This document shows positions 50,006 to 57,958 of a stretch of DNA of 64,000 bases, piece after piece (the first letter of the stretch is position 1; each line of letters begins with the position of its first letter). The notes under the pieces are model-generated. The model ran no database searches. It saw only the letters and a program-made list of their open reading frames with translations, and was not told the origin of the DNA. The DNA lies in assembly GCF_008253865.1 (NCBI RefSeq), contig NZ_CP042333.1, forward strand, positions 124,001-188,000, read 5' to 3'. This stretch comes from Bosea sp. F3-2. GTDB taxonomy: Bacteria > Pseudomonadota > Alphaproteobacteria > Rhizobiales > Beijerinckiaceae. Position numbers and translations under genes: made by a program.

Positions 50006-50649
50006 CGGCCGCCCTGACTTTACTAAACCGTATCGTATAAAGACGGTATGTTGTCTCGCTGTCAAGGCGACGAATATTGCCGATAGGCACTCACCAAAAT
50101 GGCCCACTACTCAGCCTGGCAAATCCAGCCAATCCTCGATCCGCTGAAGCGGCGGCAGCCCGCATCTGCTGACGTCAGGTGCCACGCGGTTTCGGCCCAG
50201 GACGCCGGGTGCCGATGAAGTTTAAGACTGTTCTCGGCGTTGCTGCTCTCGCCGTCCGACTCTGGACAGGCCCACAAACGCCCGTGGCTCGTCTGGGTGA
50301 AATGCGCAGATATTCCGCCGCTTGTCCGAGAGAGATGCGCCAGTTCCGGACTCTGAGCCACCGCCCGGAAGCGGACGTGCACGGCAGGCTGGGGACGAAT
50401 CGAGCGGCCCCCACATTTGGACCGCAGCCACCTCGGAGCTTTGCCGGGCTCGCACCGGCATGGTCGGCGGACTGAAACATATCGATGCCGCAGGCGGCGA
50501 TTCCTCCACCATGAGTGCGATAGTCCGGTGTGCGCTGATCGATCGAAACATCGCTGAAAAGCTCGCGGGCCGAAAGCACCGTTGATTGTCGGACAAGCCG
50601 ACATTAACGTAAGCCCAATGACCTTGCTGAGCGGGATTGGGATCTCTCG
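50006..50649. promoter_or_regulatory. Divergent region between ABC operon and thiolase gene
   Basis: These 644 bases have no supported gene; open frames in the middle lack family features. Near the ABC side lies the dyad ACCGT (50027-50031) / ACGGT (50043-50047), a candidate TetR operator. Near the thiolase side TTGATT (50582-50587), 17 bases, TAACGT (50605-50610) forms a possible promoter with a dyad between its boxes. Confidence 0.5.
50586..50604. promoter_or_regulatory. Operator-like dyad TTGTC-N9-GACAT before thiolase
   Basis: TTGTC (50586-50590), nine bases, GACAT (50600-50604). The first 13 bases, TTGTCGGACAAGC, recur exactly at 51927-51939 before the enoyl-CoA hydratase gene, implying one regulator for both. 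Confidence 0.6.
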
Positions 50650-51831
50650 ATGACGGATGTCTTTGTTGTTGCAGCGCGTCGAAGCGCGATTGGCACCTTT
50701 GGTGGGTCGCTGAAGGATGTTGCCCCCGGGGATCTGGGGAGCGCCTTGGTCAGGAGCGCCGTTGCCGATAGCGGCGTGGACTCCTCCGAAATTGACCATG
50801 TCGCCTGGGGCCAGGTCATCCAAACGGAGCCCCGCGACGCGTACATCGCGCGTATTGCCGCGGTGAATGGTGGCGTCCCCGTCGAGACGCCGGCGATGAC
50901 GGTCAATCGCCTCTGCGGCTCCGGGCTCCAGGCCGTGATCACGGCAGCGCAGGCAATTATGCTCGGCGACGCCGAGATAACACTCGGCGGCGGTTCCGAG
51001 AGCATGAGCCGCGCGCCTTTTCTCTCCCCTGCCATGCGCTGGGGCGTGAAGATGGGTGATACGGTGGTCGTCGACATGCTGGACGGCGCGCTGCGCGATC
51101 CTTTTGGCCGGATGCTGATGGGCGTGACGGCGGAGAACGTCGCCGCGCGCTATAGCATCGACCGTCAGACGCAGGACGCGCTGGCCGTCGAAAGCCACCG
51201 GCGGGCTTCCCACGCGATCCGAGAAGGCCGTTTCAAGGACCAGATCACCGGTATCGAGATCAAGACGCGCGCGGGGCCGGCGATCTTCGCCGAGGACGAG
51301 CATGTTCGCCACGACGCGAAGGAGGCCGACCTCTCCGGGCTACGCACCGTCTTCAAGAAGGATGGGGGCTCGGTCACGGCCGGCAACGCTTCCGGCATCA
51401 ATGACGGCGCGGCGGCGGTCGTGCTTGCCAGCGGCGACGCCGTCCGCAAGACCGGCGCGAAGCCACTCGCACGGCTTGTCGCCTACGGCCATGCCGGCGT
51501 CGATCCCGAATATATGGGCATCGGGCCGGTCCCCGCGACACGCAAGGCGCTGGCGAAGGCTGGACTCAAGGTCGGCGACCTCTCCGTCATCGAATCGAAC
51601 GAGGCTTTTGCGGCTCAAGCCTGCGCCGTCTCCCGCGAGCTCGATTTCGATCCGGCCACCGTCAATCCGAACGGCAGCGGAATCTCGCTCGGCCACCCGG
51701 TCGGCGCGACCGGGGCGATCAACGTCGTGAAGGCGGTTCACGAACTCCGGCGCATCGGCGGTCGCTACGCCCTGGTGACCATGTGCATCGGCGGCGGGCA
51801 AGGCATTGCGGCGATCTTCGAGCGGGCCTGA
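50650..51831 (+). CDS. Acetyl-CoA C-acyltransferase (thiolase)
   Basis: This is a 393-residue thiolase with Cys89 in NRLCGSGLQ (acyl-carrying nucleophile), His349 in GHPVGATG and Cys379 in CIGGGQG. It degrades a 3-ketoacyl-CoA to acetyl-CoA (or propionyl-CoA) and a shorter acyl-CoA. Length and motifs fit the PhaA/BktB/AtoB group. It is the first gene of a plus-strand CoA-degradation island and carries the shared TTGTC dyad in its promoter, so it is likely induced with the hydratase and Liv genes. Confidence 0.93.
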   Translation: MTDVFVVAARRSAIGTFGGSLKDVAPGDLGSALVRSAVADSGVDSSEIDHVAWGQVIQTEPRDAYIARIAAVNGGVPVETPAMTVNRLCGSGLQAVITAAQAIMLGDAEITLGGGSESMSRAPFLSPAMRWGVKMGDTVVVDMLDGALRDPFGRMLMGVTAENVAARYSIDRQTQDALAVESHRRASHAIREGRFKDQITGIEIKTRAGPAIFAEDEHVRHDAKEADLSGLRTVFKKDGGSVTAGNASGINDGAAAVVLASGDAVRKTGAKPLARLVAYGHAGVDPEYMGIGPVPATRKALAKAGLKVGDLSVIESNEAFAAQACAVSRELDFDPATVNPNGSGISLGHPVGATGAINVVKAVHELRRIGGRYALVTMCIGGGQGIAAIFERA

Positions 51832-51926
51832 CGGGACCCTATCCCTTTCGGATGCGGGTACGCCAAAAACCGGAAACGCAGCGCCTCTCCTCTCTTGACG
51901 GGGCAGGTGGTGGTGCTAACGTCCCG

Positions 51927-51945
51927 TTGTCGGACAAGCGGACAA
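51927..51945. promoter_or_regulatory. Operator-like dyad TTGTC-N9-GACAA before enoyl-CoA hydratase
   Basis: TTGTC (51927-51931), nine bases, GACAA (51941-51945), a perfect 5-bp inverted repeat, with TTGACG (51895-51900) and TAACGT (51917-51922) just upstream as a possible -35/-10 pair. It matches the site before the thiolase gene. Confidence 0.6.
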
Positions 51946-51980
51946 TAGGTTCAATAAAAGCGATGCTGCCGCAGGGTGGA

Positions 51981-52775
51981 ATGCTCGCGACGGAAATGGC
52001 GAATGTCAGACTGGACACGTCCGGCGGACATGCGCGCCTGTCGCTCCAACGACCGGACAAGCTCAATCCACTCGACTGGGCCACTGTGCGGGAGCTCAAG
52101 CAGGCCGTCGAGACGATCGAGGCGATGGACGATGTGTTCGTCGTCAGCATCATCGGCAGCGGCCGCAGCTTCTCGGCCGGGGGCGATCTTGACGGCTATC
52201 TCAGGCTTTATCGCGAGCCCGCGGAGTTCTCGGCCTTCCTCGATGATTTCTACGCGATGCTCGTGGGCATCGAGAACTCCAAGAAGGTCTATGTTGCGCT
52301 GATCAACGGCGTCTGCGTGGCCGGCGGCCTCGAATTGCTGCTCGCTTGCGATCTCGTCCTCGCGGCGGATACGGCGCGGATCGGTGACGGCCATCTCAAT
52401 TTCGGGCAGTTACCCGGCGCCGGCGGCTCGCAACGCCTGCCGCGCGCAATCGGCATGCTGCGAGCGAAGCATCTGATGCTGACCGGCCAGCTCCTGACGG
52501 CCGATGAGGCGCGCGAGATCGGCCTCGTCAACGAGGTCGTGCCGCATGCCGAACTCGAATCCGCTTTGGACCGGCTCGTTGGGCAACTGGCGGAAAAGAG
52601 CCGGGTCGGATTGGCCTCGGCCAAGCACCTCGCCAACAAGACCCTGACCTCCGATCTGGAGGAAGGATTGCGCTACGAGATGGACTTCGTCCTGAACTAC
52701 GCGACCACCGAGCCGGATGCGACGGAGGGCCTGCTCGCCTTCAAGGAAAAGCGCAAGCCGGTCTATCAGAGCTGA
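51981..52775 (+). CDS. Enoyl-CoA hydratase/isomerase family protein
   Basis: This is a crotonase-fold protein of about 264 residues. The first oxyanion loop is GRSFSAGGDLDGYL; the second is INGVCVAGGLELLLACDLVL; GQLPGAGGSQRLPRAIG follows. The start at ATG 51981 has AGGGTGG just upstream; an ATG at 51963 is in frame. The usual catalytic Glu positions should be checked, since Gly-Gly-Leu-Glu is kept while the second acid (Glu in PE/LP-type loop) is replaced by a Gln-Leu-Pro region. It is followed by a short coupled gene and an SDR. Confidence 0.88.
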   Translation: MLATEMANVRLDTSGGHARLSLQRPDKLNPLDWATVRELKQAVETIEAMDDVFVVSIIGSGRSFSAGGDLDGYLRLYREPAEFSAFLDDFYAMLVGIENSKKVYVALINGVCVAGGLELLLACDLVLAADTARIGDGHLNFGQLPGAGGSQRLPRAIGMLRAKHLMLTGQLLTADEAREIGLVNEVVPHAELESALDRLVGQLAEKSRVGLASAKHLANKTLTSDLEEGLRYEMDFVLNYATTEPDATEGLLAFKEKRKPVYQS

Positions 52776-52884
52776 CGGCGCCGCGCCGCCCACACCTGCG
52801 TCGCAAGGCGCACCGAGACATGAACAAGGCCCGCTCACGGCAAACCGTGACAGAAGAGGCCGCCGAACGGGAAGGAAGCAGCCG

Positions 52885-53085
52885 ATGGGCGATGAGCGTC
52901 GCCGTGAATCGTGCAACGAGGATGCCTACGCGATCCTGACGCGGATGCTCGCCGATGCCGAGCGGCTCTGCGCCACGCAGGATCCACTCCTGACGGGCCA
53001 GGCCGCCCAGCTGCGCGGTCGGATCGCCGCGATGGTTGTCGTCGCCACACCGCCCTCCCTCCTGTTAGCGGAGGCGCGTTCGTGA
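52885..53085 (+). CDS. Small protein of unknown function, coupled to an SDR
   Basis: This is a 66-residue frame that begins MGDERRRESCNEDAYAILTR with GGAAGG about eight bases upstream. It ends with a TGA that overlaps the GTG start of the SDR (GTGA). The predicted helix MLADAERLCATQDPLL and RGRIAAMVV give it an amphipathic look. No family is recognised. The ribosome site and the overlap argue that it is translated. It could be a small accessory subunit, or simply serve to couple translation. Confidence 0.55.
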   Translation: MGDERRRESCNEDAYAILTRMLADAERLCATQDPLLTGQAAQLRGRIAAMVVVATPPSLLLAEARS

Positions 53086-53858
53086 CTGGGCGGCTTCAAG
53101 GCAGGGTCGCGCTCGTCACCGGCGCCGGGTCCGGGCTCGGCAAGGCCGTAGCGCGGCGCTTCGCAGCCGAAGGCGCGAAGGTGGTCGTCACCGACATCGC
53201 GGACGCGACTGGCGAAGCCGTCGCGGGCGAAATCGGCGCAAATGCCACCTATTGCCACTGCGATCACACCAGCAGCGAGGATTGCACGCGAGCCGTTGCC
53301 TTCGCGCTGGAGCGTTTCGGCGCCCTCGATATCCTGCATAATAATGCGGGCGGTCCGTTCACCGGCGCCTTCGAGGCGATCGACGACGCAACGCTGGAGC
53401 GCGTGCTGAGCGTCAACCTGCTCGGCGTCCTCAAGATGACGCGCGCCGCCTTGCCGGCTCTGCGCCAGAGCGCGGCCGGCAATCCCGCGGGGGCTGCGCT
53501 GCTCTTCACCTCCTCGCTGCAGGGGCTGAAGGCCAAGCCGAATTTCAGCCTCTACACCGTGGCCAAGCACGGCATCGTCGGGCTGGTCCGCAGCCTCGCG
53601 CTCGAGCTCGCGCCGCAGAACATTCGCGTCAATGCGATCTGCCCCACGGTAACGGAGACGCCGATGCTTTCGGCCTTCCTGCCTGGCATGGCTGGCGATC
53701 GCGACGAGGCGATGAAGCGCTTCCGCGCCACTATCCCGCTCGCCCGGATGCCGGAGCCCGAGGATATCGCCGCGGCCGCCCTGTTCCTCGCTTCCGATGA
53801 AGCCCGCGTGATCACCGGCATCGCGATGCCGGTCGATGGCGGCCAGATGGCGATGTGA
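53082..53858 (+). CDS. Short-chain dehydrogenase/reductase (3-hydroxyacyl-CoA-type) A
   Basis: This is a 258-residue SDR. It starts with GTG at 53082, which has GGAGG seven bases upstream. VTGAGSGLGKAV forms the cofactor loop, Asp38 (VVTDIAD) suggests NAD+, NNAGG is present, and the catalytic Ser (LFTSSLQG), Tyr158 and Lys162 (YTVAKHG) are intact. It ends with the C-terminal PVDGGQMAM. In a beta-oxidation cluster it likely oxidises a 3-hydroxyacyl-CoA or a cyclic alcohol intermediate. Confidence 0.9.
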   Translation: MTGRLQGRVALVTGAGSGLGKAVARRFAAEGAKVVVTDIADATGEAVAGEIGANATYCHCDHTSSEDCTRAVAFALERFGALDILHNNAGGPFTGAFEAIDDATLERVLSVNLLGVLKMTRAALPALRQSAAGNPAGAALLFTSSLQGLKAKPNFSLYTVAKHGIVGLVRSLALELAPQNIRVNAICPTVTETPMLSAFLPGMAGDRDEAMKRFRATIPLARMPEPEDIAAAALFLASDEARVITGIAMPVDGGQMAM

Positions 53859-53865
53859 GGCAGGC

Positions 53866-54639
53866 ATGGCGATGCATTCCGATCCGTTCCGTCTCGACGG
53901 GCTCGCCGCGGTGGTAACCGGCGGCAGCGGTGGTATCGGCTCCGCCGCGGCCGAAGCGCTCGCAGCTGCCGGTGCCGATGTCGCGGTGCTGGGCCGCAAC
54001 CGGGAGAAGCTCGAGCGCACGGCGCAGGCAGTCGAGGCGGCGGGGCGCCGCGCGCTTATCGTGGAGGTGGACGTCACCGATGAAAGCTCTGTCGCGGCGG
54101 CCCGCGATGCTGTGGTGGCTGCCTTCGGGCGCGCCGACATCCTGTTCAACAATGCCGGCGTCACCTCACCGAAGCTGCTGTCCGAGACGACGCTGACGGA
54201 CTGGCAGAGCGTCGTCGACGTCAGCCTGACCGGCGCCTTCCTTTGCTCGCGCGCTTTCGCACCGGTGATGAGCGAGCACGGATATGGCCGCATTCTCAAC
54301 ATGGGCTCGATCCTGTCTGGCAGAGGCATGGCGAACCGCACCGCCTATTGCGCCGCCAAGGCCGGGCTGGCGAATTTCGGCGCGGCGATGGCCTTCGAGC
54401 TCGGCAGGCACGGCGTCACCGTCAACACCATTGGTGCGACCGTCATCGTCACAGATCTCAACCGCGAGCTGATCCGCACCCAGCCGCAGCTCTACGACAA
54501 GGTGCTGCAGCGCTCGGCCATCGGCCGGCTCGGCGAGGTCGAGGACGTGACCGGGCTGATCGTCTTCCTCGCCTCTCGCGCCGCTTCCTACATCACGGGC
54601 CAGACCATCTATGTCGATGGCGGCTATACGGCGGGCTAG
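53866..54639 (+). CDS. Short-chain dehydrogenase/reductase B
   Basis: This is a 257-residue SDR distinct from its neighbour. It has VVTGGSGGIGSAAAEALA, an Arg-containing loop LGRNREKLER (NADPH-like), NNAGVTS, the catalytic Ser in NMGSILSGRG, YCAAKAG and a C-terminal YVDGGYTAG. GAGGCAGG precedes the ATG. Two consecutive SDRs of differing cofactor type suggest two oxidation or reduction steps on the same carbon skeleton. It ends three bases before livH. Confidence 0.9.
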   Translation: MAMHSDPFRLDGLAAVVTGGSGGIGSAAAEALAAAGADVAVLGRNREKLERTAQAVEAAGRRALIVEVDVTDESSVAAARDAVVAAFGRADILFNNAGVTSPKLLSETTLTDWQSVVDVSLTGAFLCSRAFAPVMSEHGYGRILNMGSILSGRGMANRTAYCAAKAGLANFGAAMAFELGRHGVTVNTIGATVIVTDLNRELIRTQPQLYDKVLQRSAIGRLGEVEDVTGLIVFLASRAASYITGQTIYVDGGYTAG

Positions 54640-54642
54640 CGC

Positions 54643-55491
54643 ATGACGATCCAGCTTCTCAACGGCATCGTCTATGGTGGCCTGCTCTATCTGCTCGCCG
54701 TCGGGCTGGTGCTGATCTTCGGCCTGCGTGAGGTGGTGAACTTCGCACATGGCGCGCTGTTCATGCTCGGCTCCTATATCGGCTTCACCCTCGCGGCCGC
54801 CGGCCACTGGTGGCTGGGGCTGCTGGTCTCGGTCGTGGCGATGGCGGCGGTGGGCTGCCTGCTCGACGTGCTGGTCTTCCGCAGCCTGCGCAAGCACGAC
54901 CACATCGTCACCGTGCTGATCACCTTCGGCCTGCTGCTAATCCTCGAGACCGTAGTGACGGTCACCTGGGGCAAGGCCTATCTGAGCTATCCCGTTCCGA
55001 AGCTGCTCGACGGCACGGTCACGATCGCCGGCTCGCCGTTCCCGATCTATCGCCTCTTCATCATCGCGGTGAGCCTGCTTGTCGCGGGCGGGCTCGCAGC
55101 CTGGCTGCGCTTCACGCGGATGGGCCTCTATGTCCGCGCCGCCTCCACCAATCCACACGTCACGTCGCTCCAGGGCATCGACGTCGACCGGCTGAGCTTG
55201 GTCGTGGTCGGGCTCGGCACCGCACTCGCTGGGCTCTCGGGCGTCGTTGCCGGGCCGCTGCTGACGCTCTCGCCGACCATGGGCAACTACATCCTAATCG
55301 ATTCCTTCATCGTGGTGGTGATCGGCGGCCTCGGCAGCTTCGCGGGCGCCTTCTTTGCGGCGCTTCTGATCGGCCAGATCCATAATCTTGGCGCGATCTA
55401 CCTGCCCTGGGCCGCGACGATGCTGCCCTTCCTGCTGATGATCGGCATCCTGATCTGGCGGCCGACCGGCTTCGCGGGGTCGCGGACATGA
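54643..55491 (+). CDS. livH: Branched-chain amino-acid-type ABC permease LivH
   Basis: This is a 282-residue permease with about eight hydrophobic segments. NGIVYGGLLYLLAVGLVLIF begins the protein and FGLREVVNFAHGALFMLGSY is the hallmark LivH segment. LRFTRMGLYVRAASTNPHVT carries the cytoplasmic loop. Transporters of this HAAT family in CoA-degradation islands often import aromatic or cyclic carboxylic acids, not only Leu/Ile/Val. It overlaps livM by ATGA. Confidence 0.93.
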   Translation: MTIQLLNGIVYGGLLYLLAVGLVLIFGLREVVNFAHGALFMLGSYIGFTLAAAGHWWLGLLVSVVAMAAVGCLLDVLVFRSLRKHDHIVTVLITFGLLLILETVVTVTWGKAYLSYPVPKLLDGTVTIAGSPFPIYRLFIIAVSLLVAGGLAAWLRFTRMGLYVRAASTNPHVTSLQGIDVDRLSLVVVGLGTALAGLSGVVAGPLLTLSPTMGNYILIDSFIVVVIGGLGSFAGAFFAALLIGQIHNLGAIYLPWAATMLPFLLMIGILIWRPTGFAGSRT

Positions 55492-56492
55492 GCGCCCTCG
55501 CTCAGAATGAAATCGCCGCTCCGAGATCGGATCTGCGCCGGACCGGCCCCCTCCTCGCCATTGCCGTGGTGGCACTCGCGCTTGGTGCGGCCGCGCCTTG
55601 GCTGGTCCCGTCCCAACTCACACTTTCGCTGGCGACGCAGGCCATCTTCGACGCGCTGCTCGCGACCAGTGTTGGCTTCCTGGTTCTGCAGAACGGGCGC
55701 GTCAGCTTCGGCCAAGCCGCTTTTTTCGGGCTCGGCGGCTACGCTTTCGGCGTGCTGTTGGCGCGCGGGCTGATGGCGCCAGAGCTGGCGTTCCTGACCG
55801 CGCTCGCTTTGCCGACGCTGATCGCCTTTCTGCTCGGCCTCGTCTTCGCCCGCATCGCCGGCGTCGCCCATGCCATGCTGACGCTAGCGGTGGGACAGGC
55901 TTTCTATGAGATCGCCTTTCGCTGGCGTGAGCTGGCGAAGGGCGACGACGGCATGTCGTTCAACCTCCCTTCACGCATTTTCGGGCTCGATTCCAGCTTG
56001 CTGCAGGATCCGTCGGTGATGGTCGTCGTCGCCTGGTCGATCCTCGTGCTCGCGCTGCTCGGACTCGCCCTCTTCGCCAACAGCCGAATGGGTCAGATCG
56101 CGGCAGCGGTGCGCGACAATGCCGAGCGCGCCCGTTTCATCGGCCACGACACGACGATCCCGCCCGCAATCGTCTACGCGATCTCGGCCTTGCTCGCTGC
56201 CATCGCGGGCCTGCTGCAGGCGACCTATAACGGCTACATCGCCCCGCAGATGTTCCATTGGAGTCTGTCGGGCTCCGCCCTGATCATGGCCGTGGTCGGC
56301 GGCGCGCAGTTCATCCTCGGCCCCGCGATCGGCGCCGTCTGTTTCTTCATTCTCAAGGATTTCGCCGGGCGTTTCGCCGAATACTGGCCGGCGATCGTCG
56401 GTAGCGTCCTCGTCGTCGTCACGCTCGTCATGCCGCAGGGCATCGTTGGCCTGCTGAAGGCCGGCTGGCTCCGGATGCGGAGGCAGCCATGA
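55488..56492 (+). CDS. livM: Branched-chain amino-acid-type ABC permease LivM
   Basis: This is a 334-residue LivM-family permease with FLVLQNGRVSFGQAAFFGLG, GGYAFGVLLARGLMAPELAF and FANSRMGQIAAAVRDNAERA, the last with the EAA-like contact region. It pairs with LivH. It overlaps the ATPase gene downstream by four bases. Confidence 0.92.
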   Translation: MSALAQNEIAAPRSDLRRTGPLLAIAVVALALGAAAPWLVPSQLTLSLATQAIFDALLATSVGFLVLQNGRVSFGQAAFFGLGGYAFGVLLARGLMAPELAFLTALALPTLIAFLLGLVFARIAGVAHAMLTLAVGQAFYEIAFRWRELAKGDDGMSFNLPSRIFGLDSSLLQDPSVMVVVAWSILVLALLGLALFANSRMGQIAAAVRDNAERARFIGHDTTIPPAIVYAISALLAAIAGLLQATYNGYIAPQMFHWSLSGSALIMAVVGGAQFILGPAIGAVCFFILKDFAGRFAEYWPAIVGSVLVVVTLVMPQGIVGLLKAGWLRMRRQP

Positions 56493-57199
56493 GCGAGACA
56501 TTCGCGATCCAAGGCATCGGTCTCGAGCGCCGCTACGGCGGCTTCCGGGCGCTGAAGGGCGTCGACATCACGGTGCGGCGCGGCGAGATCCGGGGGCTGA
56601 TCGGCCCCAACGGCGCAGGCAAGTCGACACTGATTGACGTGCTCTCCGGCCGTGTCCGCGGCCAGCCCGGCCGGGTTCTGCTCGACGGGCGGGATGTCTC
56701 GCGGCTGAAGCCGCAGGAGCGACGCCGGCTCGGGCTCGCGCGTTCCTTCCAGCGCACCAACATCTTTCCGATGCTGAGTGTCGAGCAGCAATTGCGCATC
56801 GCGTCCTGGGCTGTCGCCGAGGCCGGTGTCGAGGAGGTGATGGAAGAGCTCAACCTCACCGCCCTGGCGCGAATGCCGGCAGCCGAGATCAGCTATGGCG
56901 ACCAGCGGCGGCTCGACCTTGCGCTCGCCCTCGTGGGCCGCCCGAGCGTGCTGCTGCTCGACGAACCGGCAGCCGGGCTGACGGTCGAGGAATCGCACGG
57001 GCTCGCGACGATCCTGCGCGACCTCGCCAACCGCTGGAACGTCACGGTTCTGCTGGTCGAACACGACATGCAGGTCGTCTTCTCGATCTGCGACGGCATC
57101 ACCGTGCTGCATCTCGGCGAGATGCTCGCTGAAGGCAATGTCGCGGAGATCAGGGCCGATCAACGCGTCGTCACCGCCTATCTCGGGACGGAGGCGTGA
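56489..57199 (+). CDS. livG: Branched-chain amino-acid-type ABC ATPase LivG
   Basis: This is a 236-residue ATPase with Walker A GPNGAGKSTL, the Q-loop in ARSFQRTNIFPML, ISYGDQRRLDLALAL (LivG-like signature), Walker B LLLDEPAAGL and the switch VLLVEHDMQVVF. It overlaps livM and the LivF gene, so all are co-translated. It drives uptake with LivF. Confidence 0.93.
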   Translation: MSETFAIQGIGLERRYGGFRALKGVDITVRRGEIRGLIGPNGAGKSTLIDVLSGRVRGQPGRVLLDGRDVSRLKPQERRRLGLARSFQRTNIFPMLSVEQQLRIASWAVAEAGVEEVMEELNLTALARMPAAEISYGDQRRLDLALALVGRPSVLLLDEPAAGLTVEESHGLATILRDLANRWNVTVLLVEHDMQVVFSICDGITVLHLGEMLAEGNVAEIRADQRVVTAYLGTEA

Positions 57200-57894
57200 T
57201 GACATTGCTTTCCTTCCATGACGTCCACGCACTCTACGGACAGGCCCGCATCCTCAATGGGGTCAGCTTCGAGATCGCCGCAGGCGAGCGCGTCGCGCTG
57301 GTCGGGCGCAACGGCGTCGGCAAGACCACGGTGGTCAACACGCTCTGCGGCGTCACCCGGATCGAGCGCGGCCATGTCGAGATCCGCGGCGAAGAGGTGC
57401 GCGATCTGCGCCGCTACACCGCAGCCAAGAACGGCATCTCGGTCGTTCTGCAGGGGCGCGGCATCATCGGCAACCTGACGGTCGAGGAAAACCTCCTTCT
57501 CGGCACCGCGACCCGTCGGCGCGGCCCATGGACGCTGGAGAGCGTCAAGGCACTCTTCCCTATCCTGGAGGAGCGCAAGGCCAGCCCCGGCCTCGCGCTC
57601 TCCGGCGGACAACAGCAGATGCTCGCCATCGGCCGGGCGCTGATGGCCAATCCGGACCTGCTCATCCTCGACGAACCGAGCGAGGGGCTGGCGCCCGTCA
57701 TCGTCGACGAGCTCGCCGACCTGCTCGTCAGGCTCGGCGACCAGGGAATGGGCATCCTGCTGATCGAGCAGAGCGTCGGGCTGATCCGCCGCGTCGCCGA
57801 ACGCTTCTACGTGCTGTCGAAGGGAGCCGTCGCCGCATCCGGCTCGCTCGCCGAGATCGGGGCGGAGGACTTCCACAAGCATATCGCCATCTGA
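57199..57894 (+). CDS. livF: Branched-chain amino-acid-type ABC ATPase LivF
   Basis: This is a 231-residue ATPase with Walker A GRNGVGKTTVVN, the LALSGGQQQMLAIGRA signature, Walker B LLILDEPSEGLAP and the VEQ-type switch in LLIEQSVGLIRRV. The ATG at 57199 follows GGAGG; a GTG one codon before is also possible. It overlaps the livG stop. Confidence 0.93.
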   Translation: MTLLSFHDVHALYGQARILNGVSFEIAAGERVALVGRNGVGKTTVVNTLCGVTRIERGHVEIRGEEVRDLRRYTAAKNGISVVLQGRGIIGNLTVEENLLLGTATRRRGPWTLESVKALFPILEERKASPGLALSGGQQQMLAIGRALMANPDLLILDEPSEGLAPVIVDELADLLVRLGDQGMGILLIEQSVGLIRRVAERFYVLSKGAVAASGSLAEIGAEDFHKHIAI

Positions 57895-57958
57895 ACAGCC
57901 CGCCGCAGAAGCGGGCCAACCATGCCGCAACAGGCCAGTCTCAGGGAGGGACGAAAAG

